A stretch of DNA of 64,000 bases from Clostridiales bacterium (GTDB lineage Bacteria > Bacillota > Clostridia > Lachnospirales > Lachnospiraceae), in the NCBI GenBank assembly GCA_029007785.1, contig JAQXIM010000130.1, positions 38,416 through 102,415 on the forward strand. Reading direction: 5' to 3'. The notes beneath the pieces were generated by a model. That model saw only the letters and a program-made list of their open reading frames with translations. It did no database searches and was not told the DNA's origin. Positions within the stretch are counted from its first letter, which is position 1. Each line of letters starts with the position of its first letter. The position numbers were made by a program, and so were the translations under genes. Shown one piece after another: positions 56,809-64,000 of the stretch.

Positions 56809-57482
56809 TAGTGAACTCCATACTCTTCATAGTAACGATCAATTGCTTCTTTCATGGAATCATCGATGATAACCTGTCCTTTGTAGGGACGATTATGAAG
56901 ATGTTCAACTACTTCAGCCATGGTAACAATGGCAACGGTATCCATTCCATAGGTATCTTGGATTTCATCCAGAGCACTCTTTTGTCCTGTACCTCTTTCC
57001 ATACGATCCACAGAAACAACCAGTCCGCGGATATCCACTTCACCCTGGGATTTCAGAATCGGAACGGTCTCACGTATGGAGGTTCCTGCTGTGGTAACAT
57101 CCTCAATAATGACAATGCGGTCACCATCCTGAATGGGGCTTCCCAACAGAATACCCTTGTCACCATGATCCTTGATTTCCTTTCGGTTGGAACAGTAGCG
57201 AACATTCATTCCATACTCTTCACTGAGTGCGATGGATGTTGTTACTGTCAGAGGAATCCCCTTATAAGCCGGTCCAAAAAGTACATCAAAATCCGTTCCG
57301 TACTTTGCAGCAATGGCCTTGGCGTAATACTGTCCAAGCTTTGCCAGCTGACTTCCGGTACGGTAAAATCCTGTGTTGACAAAAAACGGGGTTTTTCTTC
57401 CGCTCTTAGTGACAAAGTCGCCAAATTTGAGGACCTGACAGTCTACCATGAATTCGATAAATTCCTGCTTATACTGTTCCAT
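56808..57482 (-). CDS. pyrE: Orotate phosphoribosyltransferase
   Basis: The 224-residue enzyme joins orotate to PRPP to make OMP. The PRPP motif is IVIIEDVTTAGTSI (about residue 117), with GPAYKGIPL before it. AAAGGAG precedes the ATG. Unusually, it heads a purine run (purK, E, M, N, D) and is separated from pyrF-pyrK-pyrD by an unknown gene. Confidence 0.96.
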   Translation of the reverse strand: MEQYKQEFIEFMVDCQVLKFGDFVTKSGRKTPFFVNTGFYRTGSQLAKLGQYYAKAIAAKYGTDFDVLFGPAYKGIPLTVTTSIALSEEYGMNVRYCSNRKEIKDHGDKGILLGSPIQDGDRIVIIEDVTTAGTSIRETVPILKSQGEVDIRGLVVSVDRMERGTGQKSALDEIQDTYGMDTVAIVTMAEVVEHLHNRPYKGQVIIDDSMKEAIDRYYEEYGVH

Positions 57483-57503
57483 AAACTCAAAACTCCTTTA
57501 TTA

Positions 57504-57517
57504 TGCGGATTACCGCA
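57504..57517 (-). promoter_or_regulatory. Small hairpin before the pyrE ribosome site
   Basis: TGCGG and CCGCA pair across ATTA in the pyrE leader, just before AAAGGAG. It is too short for a terminator and may affect ribosome loading. Confidence 0.35.
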
Positions 57518-57535
57518 ATTAGTATTTAAAATGTG

Positions 57536-57598
57536 TTATACTGTGCGTTTGTGACGATGGCATTTTCCATATTGAAGGCTGTCATTCATCGGTCGCAT
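57536..57598 (-). CDS. Possible pyrE leader peptide (20 codons)
   Basis: Inside the ~180-base pyrE leader an ATG at 57598, with AAAAGGA 9 bases upstream, opens a 20-codon frame ending at TAA 57536-57538. The C-terminal third is basic (KCHRHKR). It ends 19 bases before the hairpin next to the pyrE ribosome site. Position and ribosome site suit a regulatory leader peptide, but a frame of this size can occur by chance. Confidence 0.3.
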   Translation of the reverse strand: MRPMNDSLQYGKCHRHKRTV

Positions 57599-57665
57599 AG
57601 GTTTGTATCCTTTTCGTAGAAATTCATGAAAGATTTCGTGAAAGATTTGCCCAGAATACGAACAT

Positions 57666-57694
57666 ATACTAACATAAATTCTTTTATTTTTCAA
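57666..57694 (-). promoter_or_regulatory. Sigma-A type promoter for the pyrE-purKEMND run
   Basis: On the minus strand TTGAAA (57689-57694) and TAGTAT (57666-57671) are 17 bases apart. The predicted leader is about 180 bases. The 367-base gap holds this promoter, the leader, a CCCTGTT/AACAGGG hairpin (57704-57726) and the terminator of the upstream gene; no PyrR-like loop was found. Confidence 0.5.
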
Positions 57695-57771
57695 TAATCA
57701 GCCCCCTGTTATTGTCGAAAACAGGGTTTTGCTTCAACTGTATGTAATATGAGACGGGATTTTTGAGACAA

Positions 57772-57838
57772 AAAGGAAGGAGTACTGCGTCTGACCTGCA
57801 ATCCGTTCGGATTTCAGATCATTCTGCAGCACTCCCAA
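57772..57838 (-). terminator. Large imperfect hairpin terminator after the anchored protein
   Basis: On the minus strand GGAGTGCTGC and GCAGTACTCC form the base of a long imperfect stem, with AATCCGAACGGATT at the tip, followed by TTCCTTTTTGT. It begins 12 bases past the stop at 57850. Confidence 0.75.
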
Positions 57839-57849
57839 GAGCGTTTTAT

Positions 57850-58254
57850 TTAAGGCTGAAACAGATTTTCAAGTTCAGAAACCAGGTCCGTCTCAACGAT
57901 GCGGTATACCTTTGTTCCCGATGAACTGTCAATCATATAGTACCGATTCTGTTCAGGCTGAATCACCAGTTCGTACTGACTGGAATATTCATCTGCATCA
58001 ATAAGGATATCAATCGTGCTTTCGTCCCTCTGGAAACGGGCTTGCCCAAAGAAATCTCTTTTAAAGGTAATATCCTTTAAGAGTGCGATTACGGCTTCCT
58101 CATATTCCGAATCCGCCATTTCCCGGTCTTCTGAAAGAAATATGGTTACGGAGTTAATGTTTTTCAGCAATTGCTTTGGTCTGTTAAGCAAAATAACAGC
58201 GGAAAACAAAATAAGAATTCCCAATGCAGCGGATATAATCCATTTTCTTTTCAT
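57850..58254 (-). CDS. Small membrane-anchored protein, unknown function
   Basis: The 134-residue protein has an N-terminal anchor (WIISAALGILILFSAVILL, about 5-23) and an alpha/beta outer domain with no recognised family. AAAGGAGG precedes the ATG. It has its own promoter and terminator between pyrD and pyrE, which splits the pyrimidine genes into two units. Confidence 0.7.
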   Translation of the reverse strand: MKRKWIISAALGILILFSAVILLNRPKQLLKNINSVTIFLSEDREMADSEYEEAVIALLKDITFKRDFFGQARFQRDESTIDILIDADEYSSQYELVIQPEQNRYYMIDSSSGTKVYRIVETDLVSELENLFQP

Positions 58255-58302
58255 AATGTGTATCCTCCTTTCATTTTTCGCCTATACATATAAGTCATAT
58301 GT

Positions 58303-58331
58303 ATATTAGCACATTCCTTCTGTTTTTACAA
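58303..58331 (-). promoter_or_regulatory. Sigma-A type promoter for the anchored protein
   Basis: On the minus strand TTGTAA (58326-58331) and TAATAT (58303-58308) are 17 bases apart. The leader is about 45 bases. Confidence 0.5.
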
Positions 58332-58404
58332 TAACTTATATTAATCGGCTAATTTTCATGTTTGGCGTTATATATAGGCAAAAATATATGCAAGCAGATA
58401 TTTT

Positions 58405-58428
58405 TTGTCCAGTTGTCCCTTGGCTCAT
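58405..58428. repeat. Repeat-family half site (copy E1)
   Basis: On the minus strand this reads ATGAGCC directly joined to AAGGGACAACTGGACAA, so the two ends of the copies A-C element are present but fused without the central spacer. With 58575-58594 it forms a 15-base imperfect inverted repeat. Confidence 0.5.
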
Positions 58429-58448
58429 ACTATATAGATGAAACAAAT

Positions 58449-58525
58449 AAAATCGGGCAGAAATACCATCGTGCTGCCCTGTTCAACGGATGAAAAAGAC
58501 AAACGTGTATTTTCTGCCCGATTTT
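58449..58525 (-). terminator. Terminator-like hairpin after pyrD
   Basis: AAAATCGGGCAGAAATA (58449-58465) pairs with TATTTTCTGCCCGATTTT (58508-58525), 17 of 18 positions, enclosing a loop with a second possible pairing (GGGCAG at 58455-58460 with CTGCCC at 58474-58479). On the minus strand the stem is followed by ATTTGTTTC. It is 71 bases past the pyrD stop. The two exclusive pairings could form a switch. Confidence 0.6.
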
Positions 58526-58574
58526 ACTATATTCGTAATTTAACTATTATTTATAATAATATAATGAGTTGCTT

Positions 58575-58594
58575 GACAAATGAGCCATGGACAA
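58575..58594. repeat. Repeat-family half site (copy E2)
   Basis: GACAAATGAGCCATGGACAA, one base after the pyrD stop codon, is the right end of the repeat family joined to a GGACAA motif. It pairs with the half site at 58413-58428. Confidence 0.5.
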
Positions 58595-58595
58595 G

Positions 58596-59495
58596 TTAAT
58601 CCAGACGAATCTGGGATACTTCAGTAAAACCGAAACGATCCATATAATCCTGAATTCCATCAATAATATCCAGAGTAACGGTAGGATTATGAAAATTGGC
58701 AGTCCCCACAGATACAGCAGATGCACCAGCCATAAGGAATTCAATGGCGTCTTCCGCAGATGCAATACCTCCCATGCCGATGACAGGAATGGATACGGCG
58801 TGAGCTGCCTGATAAACCATACGTACAGCAATTGGTTTAATAGCAGGACCGGACATACCTCCCGTCTTATTGGCAATGGCAAAACGACGGCGGTAAATGT
58901 CAAATTTCATTCCTGTCAGGGTATTGATCAGGGAAATCGCATCGGCTCCGCCGGCCTCTGCTGCTTTTGCCATAACCGTAATGTCCGTTACATTTGGACT
59001 GAGCTTCATGATAACGGGCTGTTTCGCTTTTTCTTTTATGGCTTTTGTAATAGCTTCCACCGCTTTTGGATCCTGGCCGAAGGCAATGCCGCCTTCCTTT
59101 ACATTGGGACAGGAGATATTAATTTCCAGCATATCCACCCGGCTTTCCTCTGCCAGACGTTCTACCACTTCCAGATAATCTTCGGTGGTTTTTCCGCAAA
59201 CGTTGACTATGACACGAGTATCATAATTTTCCAGGAATTTCAGATCACGATTCACAAAGGTGTCAATGCCGGGATTCTGAAGACCGATAGCATTCAGCAT
59301 ACCGCCGGTAACCTCTGCAATACGGGGAGTGGGATTTCCGGGCCAGGGAACGTTGGCCACACCTTTCGTAACCACTGCACCCAGGCGGTTCAGATCCATC
59401 AATTCACTAAATTCCATGCCGGAACCAAAGGTACCGGAAGCCGTCATTACCGGATTGTTCAATGCAACACCGGCTAAATTTACTTTCAGACTCAT
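58596..59495 (-). CDS. pyrD: Dihydroorotate dehydrogenase B, catalytic subunit
   Basis: The 299-residue FMN enzyme oxidises dihydroorotate to orotate. The type-1B signature NISCPNVKEGG holds the active-site cysteine (about 131), with SANP-like start VNLAGVALNNPVMTASG. It works with PyrK, encoded directly before it and overlapping by 4 bases. GGGAGG inside pyrK precedes the ATG. Confidence 0.96.
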   Translation of the reverse strand: MSLKVNLAGVALNNPVMTASGTFGSGMEFSELMDLNRLGAVVTKGVANVPWPGNPTPRIAEVTGGMLNAIGLQNPGIDTFVNRDLKFLENYDTRVIVNVCGKTTEDYLEVVERLAEESRVDMLEINISCPNVKEGGIAFGQDPKAVEAITKAIKEKAKQPVIMKLSPNVTDITVMAKAAEAGGADAISLINTLTGMKFDIYRRRFAIANKTGGMSGPAIKPIAVRMVYQAAHAVSIPVIGMGGIASAEDAIEFLMAGASAVSVGTANFHNPTVTLDIIDGIQDYMDRFGFTEVSQIRLD

Positions 59496-60253
59496 AAGGT
59501 GACCTCCCTGATATTAAATACAGGACCTTCCGCACAGATCCGTTTATTGTGTACCTGAGAATGCTCGTCCTTTTCTGTACTTTGGCAGACACAGGCCAGA
59601 CAGGCTCCGATACCGCAGGCCATCTTTTCTTCCATGGAAATCCATGCTTCCATGTTGTGCTCTTCGGCATATTCCTTCAAAGCACGAAGCATAGGAAGAG
59701 GTCCGCAGGCAAAAATCGTGTCACCTTCCAGATGATTCTCTCGAATTGCATCGATTACATTACCTTTCGTTCCTTTGCTGCCGTCTTCTGTGGCAATATA
59801 GAGAGGCGCAGTTTCTTTGAGTTCTTTTTCCAGATAAGTCTGGCTGCGGTAACCCATTACCAGGATCTTTTCACCGGGAAGCTGGCGGGCAAGTTCCAGA
59901 AGGGGAGGAACACCGATTCCTCCGCCTACAAGGAGAGAACGGGTTCCTTCCAGGGGAAATCCATTTCCAAGAGGTCCAAGAATATCCAGGGAATCTCCCG
60001 CAGTAAGTTTGGAGAATTCTTCCGTTCCTTTACCTACTTTTCGATATACCAAACGCAGTCGTCCGTTCTCCCGATCAATCTCACATATACTGATGGGTCT
60101 GGGAAGAAGTCTGGTTCCCTCTTTGCAATAAAGGGAAAGGAATTGGCCGGGAACAGCGTCTCCGGCAATCTGATTCGTCTGAATCCACAGACTGTATATA
60201 TCCTCTCCCAAATAATCCTGGGAGAGAACCGTAGCTGTTTCTTTTCTCTTCAT
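59492..60253 (-). CDS. pyrK: Dihydroorotate dehydrogenase B, electron-transfer subunit PyrK
   Basis: The 253-residue protein carries electrons from PyrD to NAD through FAD and a [2Fe-2S] cluster. It has the FAD-binding PRPISICEID, the NAD-binding GGGIGVPPLLELA (about 110), and the cluster cysteines in CGIGACLACVC with a later CAEGPVF. Confidence 0.95.
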   Translation of the reverse strand: MKRKETATVLSQDYLGEDIYSLWIQTNQIAGDAVPGQFLSLYCKEGTRLLPRPISICEIDRENGRLRLVYRKVGKGTEEFSKLTAGDSLDILGPLGNGFPLEGTRSLLVGGGIGVPPLLELARQLPGEKILVMGYRSQTYLEKELKETAPLYIATEDGSKGTKGNVIDAIRENHLEGDTIFACGPLPMLRALKEYAEEHNMEAWISMEEKMACGIGACLACVCQSTEKDEHSQVHNKRICAEGPVFNIREVTL

Positions 60254-60277
60254 ATATCAAACCTCTTTTTTGTTAAG

Positions 60278-61198
60278 TTATCGGATCGTTTTCAGATCTT
60301 CAATCATATCAATGACAGCCTGGCGAGAAGCCTCTCCGTAACCTTCTGCTCCGAATTTATCTGCATAAGGTTCTTTCGTATAGGCTGCAATAATTCCACG
60401 AGAAGAGTTTACGATAGCACCCAATCCATCTTCATTAAAATAGGGAGCCAAATCAGCTGCTTTTCCGCCCTGAGCGCCATAACCGGGTACAAGAATAAAT
60501 GCTTTCGGCATTACTTTTCGAAGAATCTTACCCATTTCCGGATACGTTGCACCTACAACGGCGCCAACATAGCTATAGGAATCACCCATACAGCTTCTTC
60601 CCCATTCGTCTACCTTTTCACCAACCCATTCATAAAGGGGACGACCGTCAATCATACGATCCTGGAATTCTCCGCTGGACGGATTAGAGGTCTTTACAAG
60701 AATAAAGATTCCCTTTTTCTCTTCCCGGCAGACATCCAGAAAAGGAGTGATACCATCGGAACCCAGATAAGGATTTACTGTGGCGAAATCTTCCTGGAAT
60801 CCACGGCAGATCGTATTTCCAATCTTAACACTTCCAAGGTGACCGGCTGCATAAGCCGAGGAAGTGGACCCAATATCACCTCGTTTTACATCTCCGATTA
60901 CGACCAGACCTTTTTCATGGCAGTAATCCACCGTCTTCTGGTATGCGGCCATTCCGGGAACACCGAACTGTTCATACATGGCAATCTGAGGCTTTACAGC
61001 AGGGATAAGATCATAAATGTGATCGACAATATTCTTATTAAACTGCCAGATTGCTTCAGCAGCTCCTTCCAGTGTTTCGCCATATTCAGCAAAGGCAGCC
61101 TTCTGAACATGTTCCGGAACAAATTTGAGCATAGGATCCAGGCCAACAACAACGGGGGCATCCAGGGCTTTGATTTTTTCAACAAGTACGTTGATCAT
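60278..61198 (-). CDS. pyrF: Orotidine-5'-phosphate decarboxylase, long (type 2) form
   Basis: The 306-residue enzyme turns OMP into UMP. It is the type-2 form, with VVVGLDPML at the start, the catalytic IGDVKRGDIGSTSSAYA (about 90) and the C-terminal PGYGAQGGKA. GGAGG precedes the ATG at 61198. It opens the pyrF-pyrK-pyrD run. Confidence 0.95.
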   Translation of the reverse strand: MINVLVEKIKALDAPVVVGLDPMLKFVPEHVQKAAFAEYGETLEGAAEAIWQFNKNIVDHIYDLIPAVKPQIAMYEQFGVPGMAAYQKTVDYCHEKGLVVIGDVKRGDIGSTSSAYAAGHLGSVKIGNTICRGFQEDFATVNPYLGSDGITPFLDVCREEKKGIFILVKTSNPSSGEFQDRMIDGRPLYEWVGEKVDEWGRSCMGDSYSYVGAVVGATYPEMGKILRKVMPKAFILVPGYGAQGGKAADLAPYFNEDGLGAIVNSSRGIIAAYTKEPYADKFGAEGYGEASRQAVIDMIEDLKTIR

Positions 61199-61270
61199 AT
61201 TCTTCCTCCATCGTCTCACTGCCTCAGAATTTGAAAAAGATTTGAATGGCAGGGACTAATTATTTTCTTC

Positions 61271-61299
61271 AGTTTAGCATAAGAAAAGAGGGCTTGCAA
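61271..61299 (-). promoter_or_regulatory. Promoter for pyrF-pyrK-pyrD
   Basis: On the minus strand TTGCAA (61294-61299) and TAAACT (61271-61276) are 17 bases apart. The -35 and part of the spacer lie inside the hydA terminator hairpin, so the same bases serve both signals. Confidence 0.55.
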
Positions 61300-61313
61300 G
61301 CTAAAGCCCTCTT
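61286..61313 (-). terminator. Intrinsic terminator after hydA
   Basis: AAGAGGGCTT (61286-61295) pairs with AAGCCCTCTT (61304-61313) around an 8-base loop, followed on the minus strand by TTCTTATG. It is about 75 bases past the hydA stop. Confidence 0.75.
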
Positions 61314-61388
61314 CTCCGTGTTGCTATATATCCGTAAAGGAGCTGTCAGTACAGCTTCCGCAGTTCCGGATACATATCTGAAATCATA

Positions 61389-63077
61389 TTAATAACTATC
61401 GTTGTGAAGCAGTTCATGTTCTTTTCCCTTCAGGAAGCCGGAATACATGGACTGGATCATCGGGTTTTCATCGGGTTTTTTAATAATGGCAATGTTATCG
61501 GAACGATACAATCCTTCCGCACGGGCTTTTCGAATAGCCGTACTGGTTCCCATGGGCTGACCGCCGCCCATAACACAGCCGTCAGGACATGCCATTACTT
61601 CAATCAGGTGGTAATTTGCTTCACCGCTCTTTACACGCTCCAGGACTTTTTTTGCGTTGGCAAGTCCGCTGGCAACACAGACGTTGATATCTTTTCCTTC
61701 GTACTGAACAGTGAATTCTTTGATGCCCTGTCTTCCGCGAACACCGCATTCGGCGATTGCCTGAAGAGACGCTTTGTCATGCTCAGGAATCAGACGACGC
61801 AGTACTGCTTCCGTAACACCGCCGGTAACACCAAAGATTACGCCGCCGCCGGTTCCGAAACCAAAAGGAACATCACAGGCTTCCGGTTCCAGAGACGGGA
61901 AATGAATACCGGAGGTTTTAATCATGCGAATCAATTCGCTTGTGGTCAATACATAATCGGTATCCTGTTCTCCCTTGGTGAAGCTGTTGGGACGTTTGAT
62001 TTCAATCTTCTTTGCTGTACAAGGCATAATGGAAACCATAACGGTTCGTTTGCCCTGAGCATTCTTCGGATCACGGAACCATTCCTTGGTCACAGCAGAC
62101 ATCATTCCCTGAGGGGAACGACAGGTGGACAGGTTTCTCTTGAATTCCGGATAATTATCACAAACAAATTTTACCCAGGCAGGACAGCAGGAAGTCATCA
62201 GGGGAAGACGATATCCTGCCTCAACGCGGTTGAGGAATTCCTTGGATTCTTCCATGACAGTCAGATCCGCACTGAACGTAGTGTCATATACTTCATCAAA
62301 GCCGATACGATGAAGTACATTTACGATTCGACCCATAACGCTTTCGCCGTTTTCCATGCCGAATTCTTTTCCTACTGCAACGCGAACAGCAGGAGCTACC
62401 TGAGCAATTACACGAACCTGAGGATCCGCCAGCAGATCCCAAACTTCTTCTCTGTTCGTCTTAATAGAAATTGCTCCGGTAGGACAGTACTGACGACATT
62501 GACCGCAGCCTACACAATTGGTCTCAGATAATTTTTTGTTAAAAGCGGGCATAACCTTGGCGTCGGTTCCGCGGAAAGTAAAGCCAAGAACACCTAAGCC
62601 CTGAATCTCCTCACAGGCACGAACACAGTCCCCGCAAAGAATACATTTGTTGGGATCACGTACAATCGATAAGGAACTTGTATCCAGCTCCTGAGGTTCT
62701 CTTGTATTTTCAAAACGAACATTTTCAACACCAAAACGATATGCTAGATCCTGGAGCACGCACTCACCGCTCTTGATACAGGTAGTACAATCACGGCAAT
62801 GGGCAGCCAGAAGAAGCTCAACAATCAATTTTCTGTATTTTTTCACTTTACCGGAATTGTTATAGATAACCATCCCGTCTCTGGGTTCCTCTGAGCAGGA
62901 AGCAAATGTTCTTCCCTTATCATCTTCTACCGTACATAAACGACAGGCACCAAATGTGGATACTTCGGAATGATAGCAGAGGGTAGGAATGTTGATGCCT
63001 GCTTTTCGGATTACAGATAATATATTTTTTTCATCGGTAAATGTAACTTTTCTACCGTCAATAAGCATTGTTCCCAT
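61389..63077 (-). CDS. hydA: [FeFe]-hydrogenase catalytic subunit HydA (NADH/ferredoxin-linked type)
   Basis: The 562-residue protein has, in order, a [2Fe-2S] ferredoxin-like N-terminus (CYHSEVSTFGACRLC, about 34), a His/Cys cluster region (HCRDCTTCIKSGEC), two [4Fe-4S] motifs (CILCGDCVRAC and CVGCGQCRQYC), and the H-cluster domain with TSCCPAW (L1), MPCTAKKIE (L2) and EVMACPDGCVMGGGQP (L3). This is the architecture of the multi-subunit NAD-linked, possibly electron-bifurcating, hydrogenases. It follows the NuoF-like subunit by 11 bases. AGGAGG precedes the ATG. Confidence 0.95.
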   Translation of the reverse strand: MGTMLIDGRKVTFTDEKNILSVIRKAGINIPTLCYHSEVSTFGACRLCTVEDDKGRTFASCSEEPRDGMVIYNNSGKVKKYRKLIVELLLAAHCRDCTTCIKSGECVLQDLAYRFGVENVRFENTREPQELDTSSLSIVRDPNKCILCGDCVRACEEIQGLGVLGFTFRGTDAKVMPAFNKKLSETNCVGCGQCRQYCPTGAISIKTNREEVWDLLADPQVRVIAQVAPAVRVAVGKEFGMENGESVMGRIVNVLHRIGFDEVYDTTFSADLTVMEESKEFLNRVEAGYRLPLMTSCCPAWVKFVCDNYPEFKRNLSTCRSPQGMMSAVTKEWFRDPKNAQGKRTVMVSIMPCTAKKIEIKRPNSFTKGEQDTDYVLTTSELIRMIKTSGIHFPSLEPEACDVPFGFGTGGGVIFGVTGGVTEAVLRRLIPEHDKASLQAIAECGVRGRQGIKEFTVQYEGKDINVCVASGLANAKKVLERVKSGEANYHLIEVMACPDGCVMGGGQPMGTSTAIRKARAEGLYRSDNIAIIKKPDENPMIQSMYSGFLKGKEHELLHNDSY

Positions 63078-63088
63078 AACGTCACCTC

Positions 63089-64000
63089 CTAATCCTCTAC
63101 GTAGATCGCATTAAATGCACAGTTTTCAATACATGCTCCACACTTAATACAAACATTGGCATCAATCGAGTATGTCTTCTTGATCTGTCCGGAAATAGCT
63201 CCAACAGGGCAGTTACGCTGACATTTGGAACATCCTTTACAGTATTCCGGATTGATCACATATTTCTTCATGGCAGTGCAGACTCTTGCACGGCATTTGT
63301 GATCGCGGATATGCTCTTCATATTCATCACGGAACAGTTTCAGAGTGGAAAGAACCGGCAGCGGAGCACTCTTACCAAGACCGCAGAGAGCCATGCTCTT
63401 AACCATCTCAGCCAGTTCCTGCAGACGATCCAGATCTTCCATCTCGCCCTGACCGCCGACAATTTTTTCCAGAATTTCAAGCATACGTTTGGTACCTTCA
63501 CGACAGGGAACACACTTACCGCAGGATTCTCTTTGAGTGAAGCTCATGAAGAAACGGGCAACCTCAACCATACAGGTATGCTCGTCCATAACTACAAGAC
63601 CTCCGGAACCAACAATGGCACCGTATTTCTTAACAGAATCAAAATCCAACGGAATATCCAGATGTTCTTCCACCAGACATCCACCGGAAGGACCTCCGAT
63701 CTGAACTGCCTTGAATTTTGCACCATCCTTCAAACCGCCGCCGATATCAAAAATAATTTCACGAAGAGTGGTACCCATGGGTACTTCAATCAAACCGGTA
63801 TTCTCAATGGAACCGGTCAAAGAGAAGGTTTTTGTTCCCGGACTACCTGCTGTACCAAAACTACGATACCAGGAAGCACCATTCAGAATAATCTTCGGAA
63901 CATTGGCAAAGGTTTCTACGTTATTCAGTACTGTCGGTTTCTCCCAGAGTCCTTTTTCTACGGTACGCGGTGGTTTTACACGCGGCATACCACGATTTCC
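63089..64000 (-). CDS. hydB: NuoF-like NADH-binding hydrogenase subunit HydB, 5' part outside the window
   Basis: The frame is open to the window edge (GNRGMPRVKPP...), so the N-terminal part with the NADH site is missing. Visible are the NuoF C-terminal domain with SFTQRESCGKCVPCREG (the [4Fe-4S] site) and an added C-terminal domain with two ferredoxin clusters (CKGCSKCQRNC and CIKCGACIENC). This ferredoxin-ending NuoF form is typical of HydB in NAD-linked hydrogenases. A NuoE-like HydC would be expected just outside the window. Confidence 0.93.
   Translation of the reverse strand, partial: GNRGMPRVKPPRTVEKGLWEKPTVLNNVETFANVPKIILNGASWYRSFGTAGSPGTKTFSLTGSIENTGLIEVPMGTTLREIIFDIGGGLKDGAKFKAVQIGGPSGGCLVEEHLDIPLDFDSVKKYGAIVGSGGLVVMDEHTCMVEVARFFMSFTQRESCGKCVPCREGTKRMLEILEKIVGGQGEMEDLDRLQELAEMVKSMALCGLGKSAPLPVLSTLKLFRDEYEEHIRDHKCRARVCTAMKKYVINPEYCKGCSKCQRNCPVGAISGQIKKTYSIDANVCIKCGACIENCAFNAIYVED

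Noticed and set aside
57483..57849. A PyrR-binding attenuator before pyrE
   Set aside because: I looked for the conserved anti-antiterminator loop and did not find it; the hairpins present are too small or belong to the upstream gene.
59549..61234. A 561-residue open frame on the plus strand
   Set aside because: It covers pyrK and pyrF in reverse; both of those have full catalytic motifs.

Overview
The window reads as chromosomal backbone of a low-to-moderate G+C, endospore-forming Clostridia member, most likely Lachnospiraceae or a close relative. Reasons: sporulation genes (spoIVA, yqfC, yqfD), an SRP/ribosome operon in Firmicutes order, a type-1B pyrD-pyrK dihydroorotate dehydrogenase pair, a ~394-residue PRPP synthetase, and a modular [FeFe]-hydrogenase next to a NuoF-like subunit. 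Genus cannot be fixed from the sequence alone. All protein genes but one (prs, plus strand) lie on the minus strand. I see no tRNA, rRNA, CRISPR array, prophage, transposase or defence island.

Layout in minus-strand transcription order (right to left): hydB (cut by the window edge)-hydA; pyrF-pyrK-pyrD; an unknown anchored protein; a mixed operon pyrE-membrane protein-purK-purE-purM-purN-purD; two tandem aconitase-superfamily small/large subunit pairs followed by an EamA exporter; a 38-residue membrane protein and a GNAT acetyltransferase; ylxM-ffh-rpsP-khpA-rimM-trmD; rplS with its own promoter and leader; lepB-rbgA-rnhB-yraN-pgeF, converging with prs on the plus strand; a DUF512 radical SAM protein-der-plsY-gpsA; spoIVA; deoD-rnhA; alaS; rpsU; yqfC-yqfD-phoH-ybeY; a DUF3048 lipoprotein; a small anchored protein; two FAD oxidoreductases-DUF896-formyl-THF cyclo-ligase-miaB; mutS-mutL-miaA-PLP enzyme-radC-mreC-mreD-PBP2-minD-rodA; and a small P-loop protein.

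Functional themes are nucleotide synthesis (prs supplies PRPP to pyrE and the pur genes), co-translational targeting and ribosome maturation, mismatch repair, and lateral wall synthesis. The wall/division cluster is incomplete: mreB is not between radC and mreC, and minC and minE are not beside minD, as in lineages with coccoid cells. miaA carries an in-frame TAA after codon 167 with an otherwise intact reading frame on both sides, while miaB, which acts on MiaA's product, is intact.

No obviously new multi-gene system is present. The signals most worth following are a family of short intergenic palindromic repeats sharing GACAAATG/CATTTGTC ends (six full or partial copies, three within 25 bases after a stop codon), the miaA nonsense codon, the missing mreB/minC/minE, the doubled aconitase-type pairs, and the long pyrE leader with a possible leader peptide.
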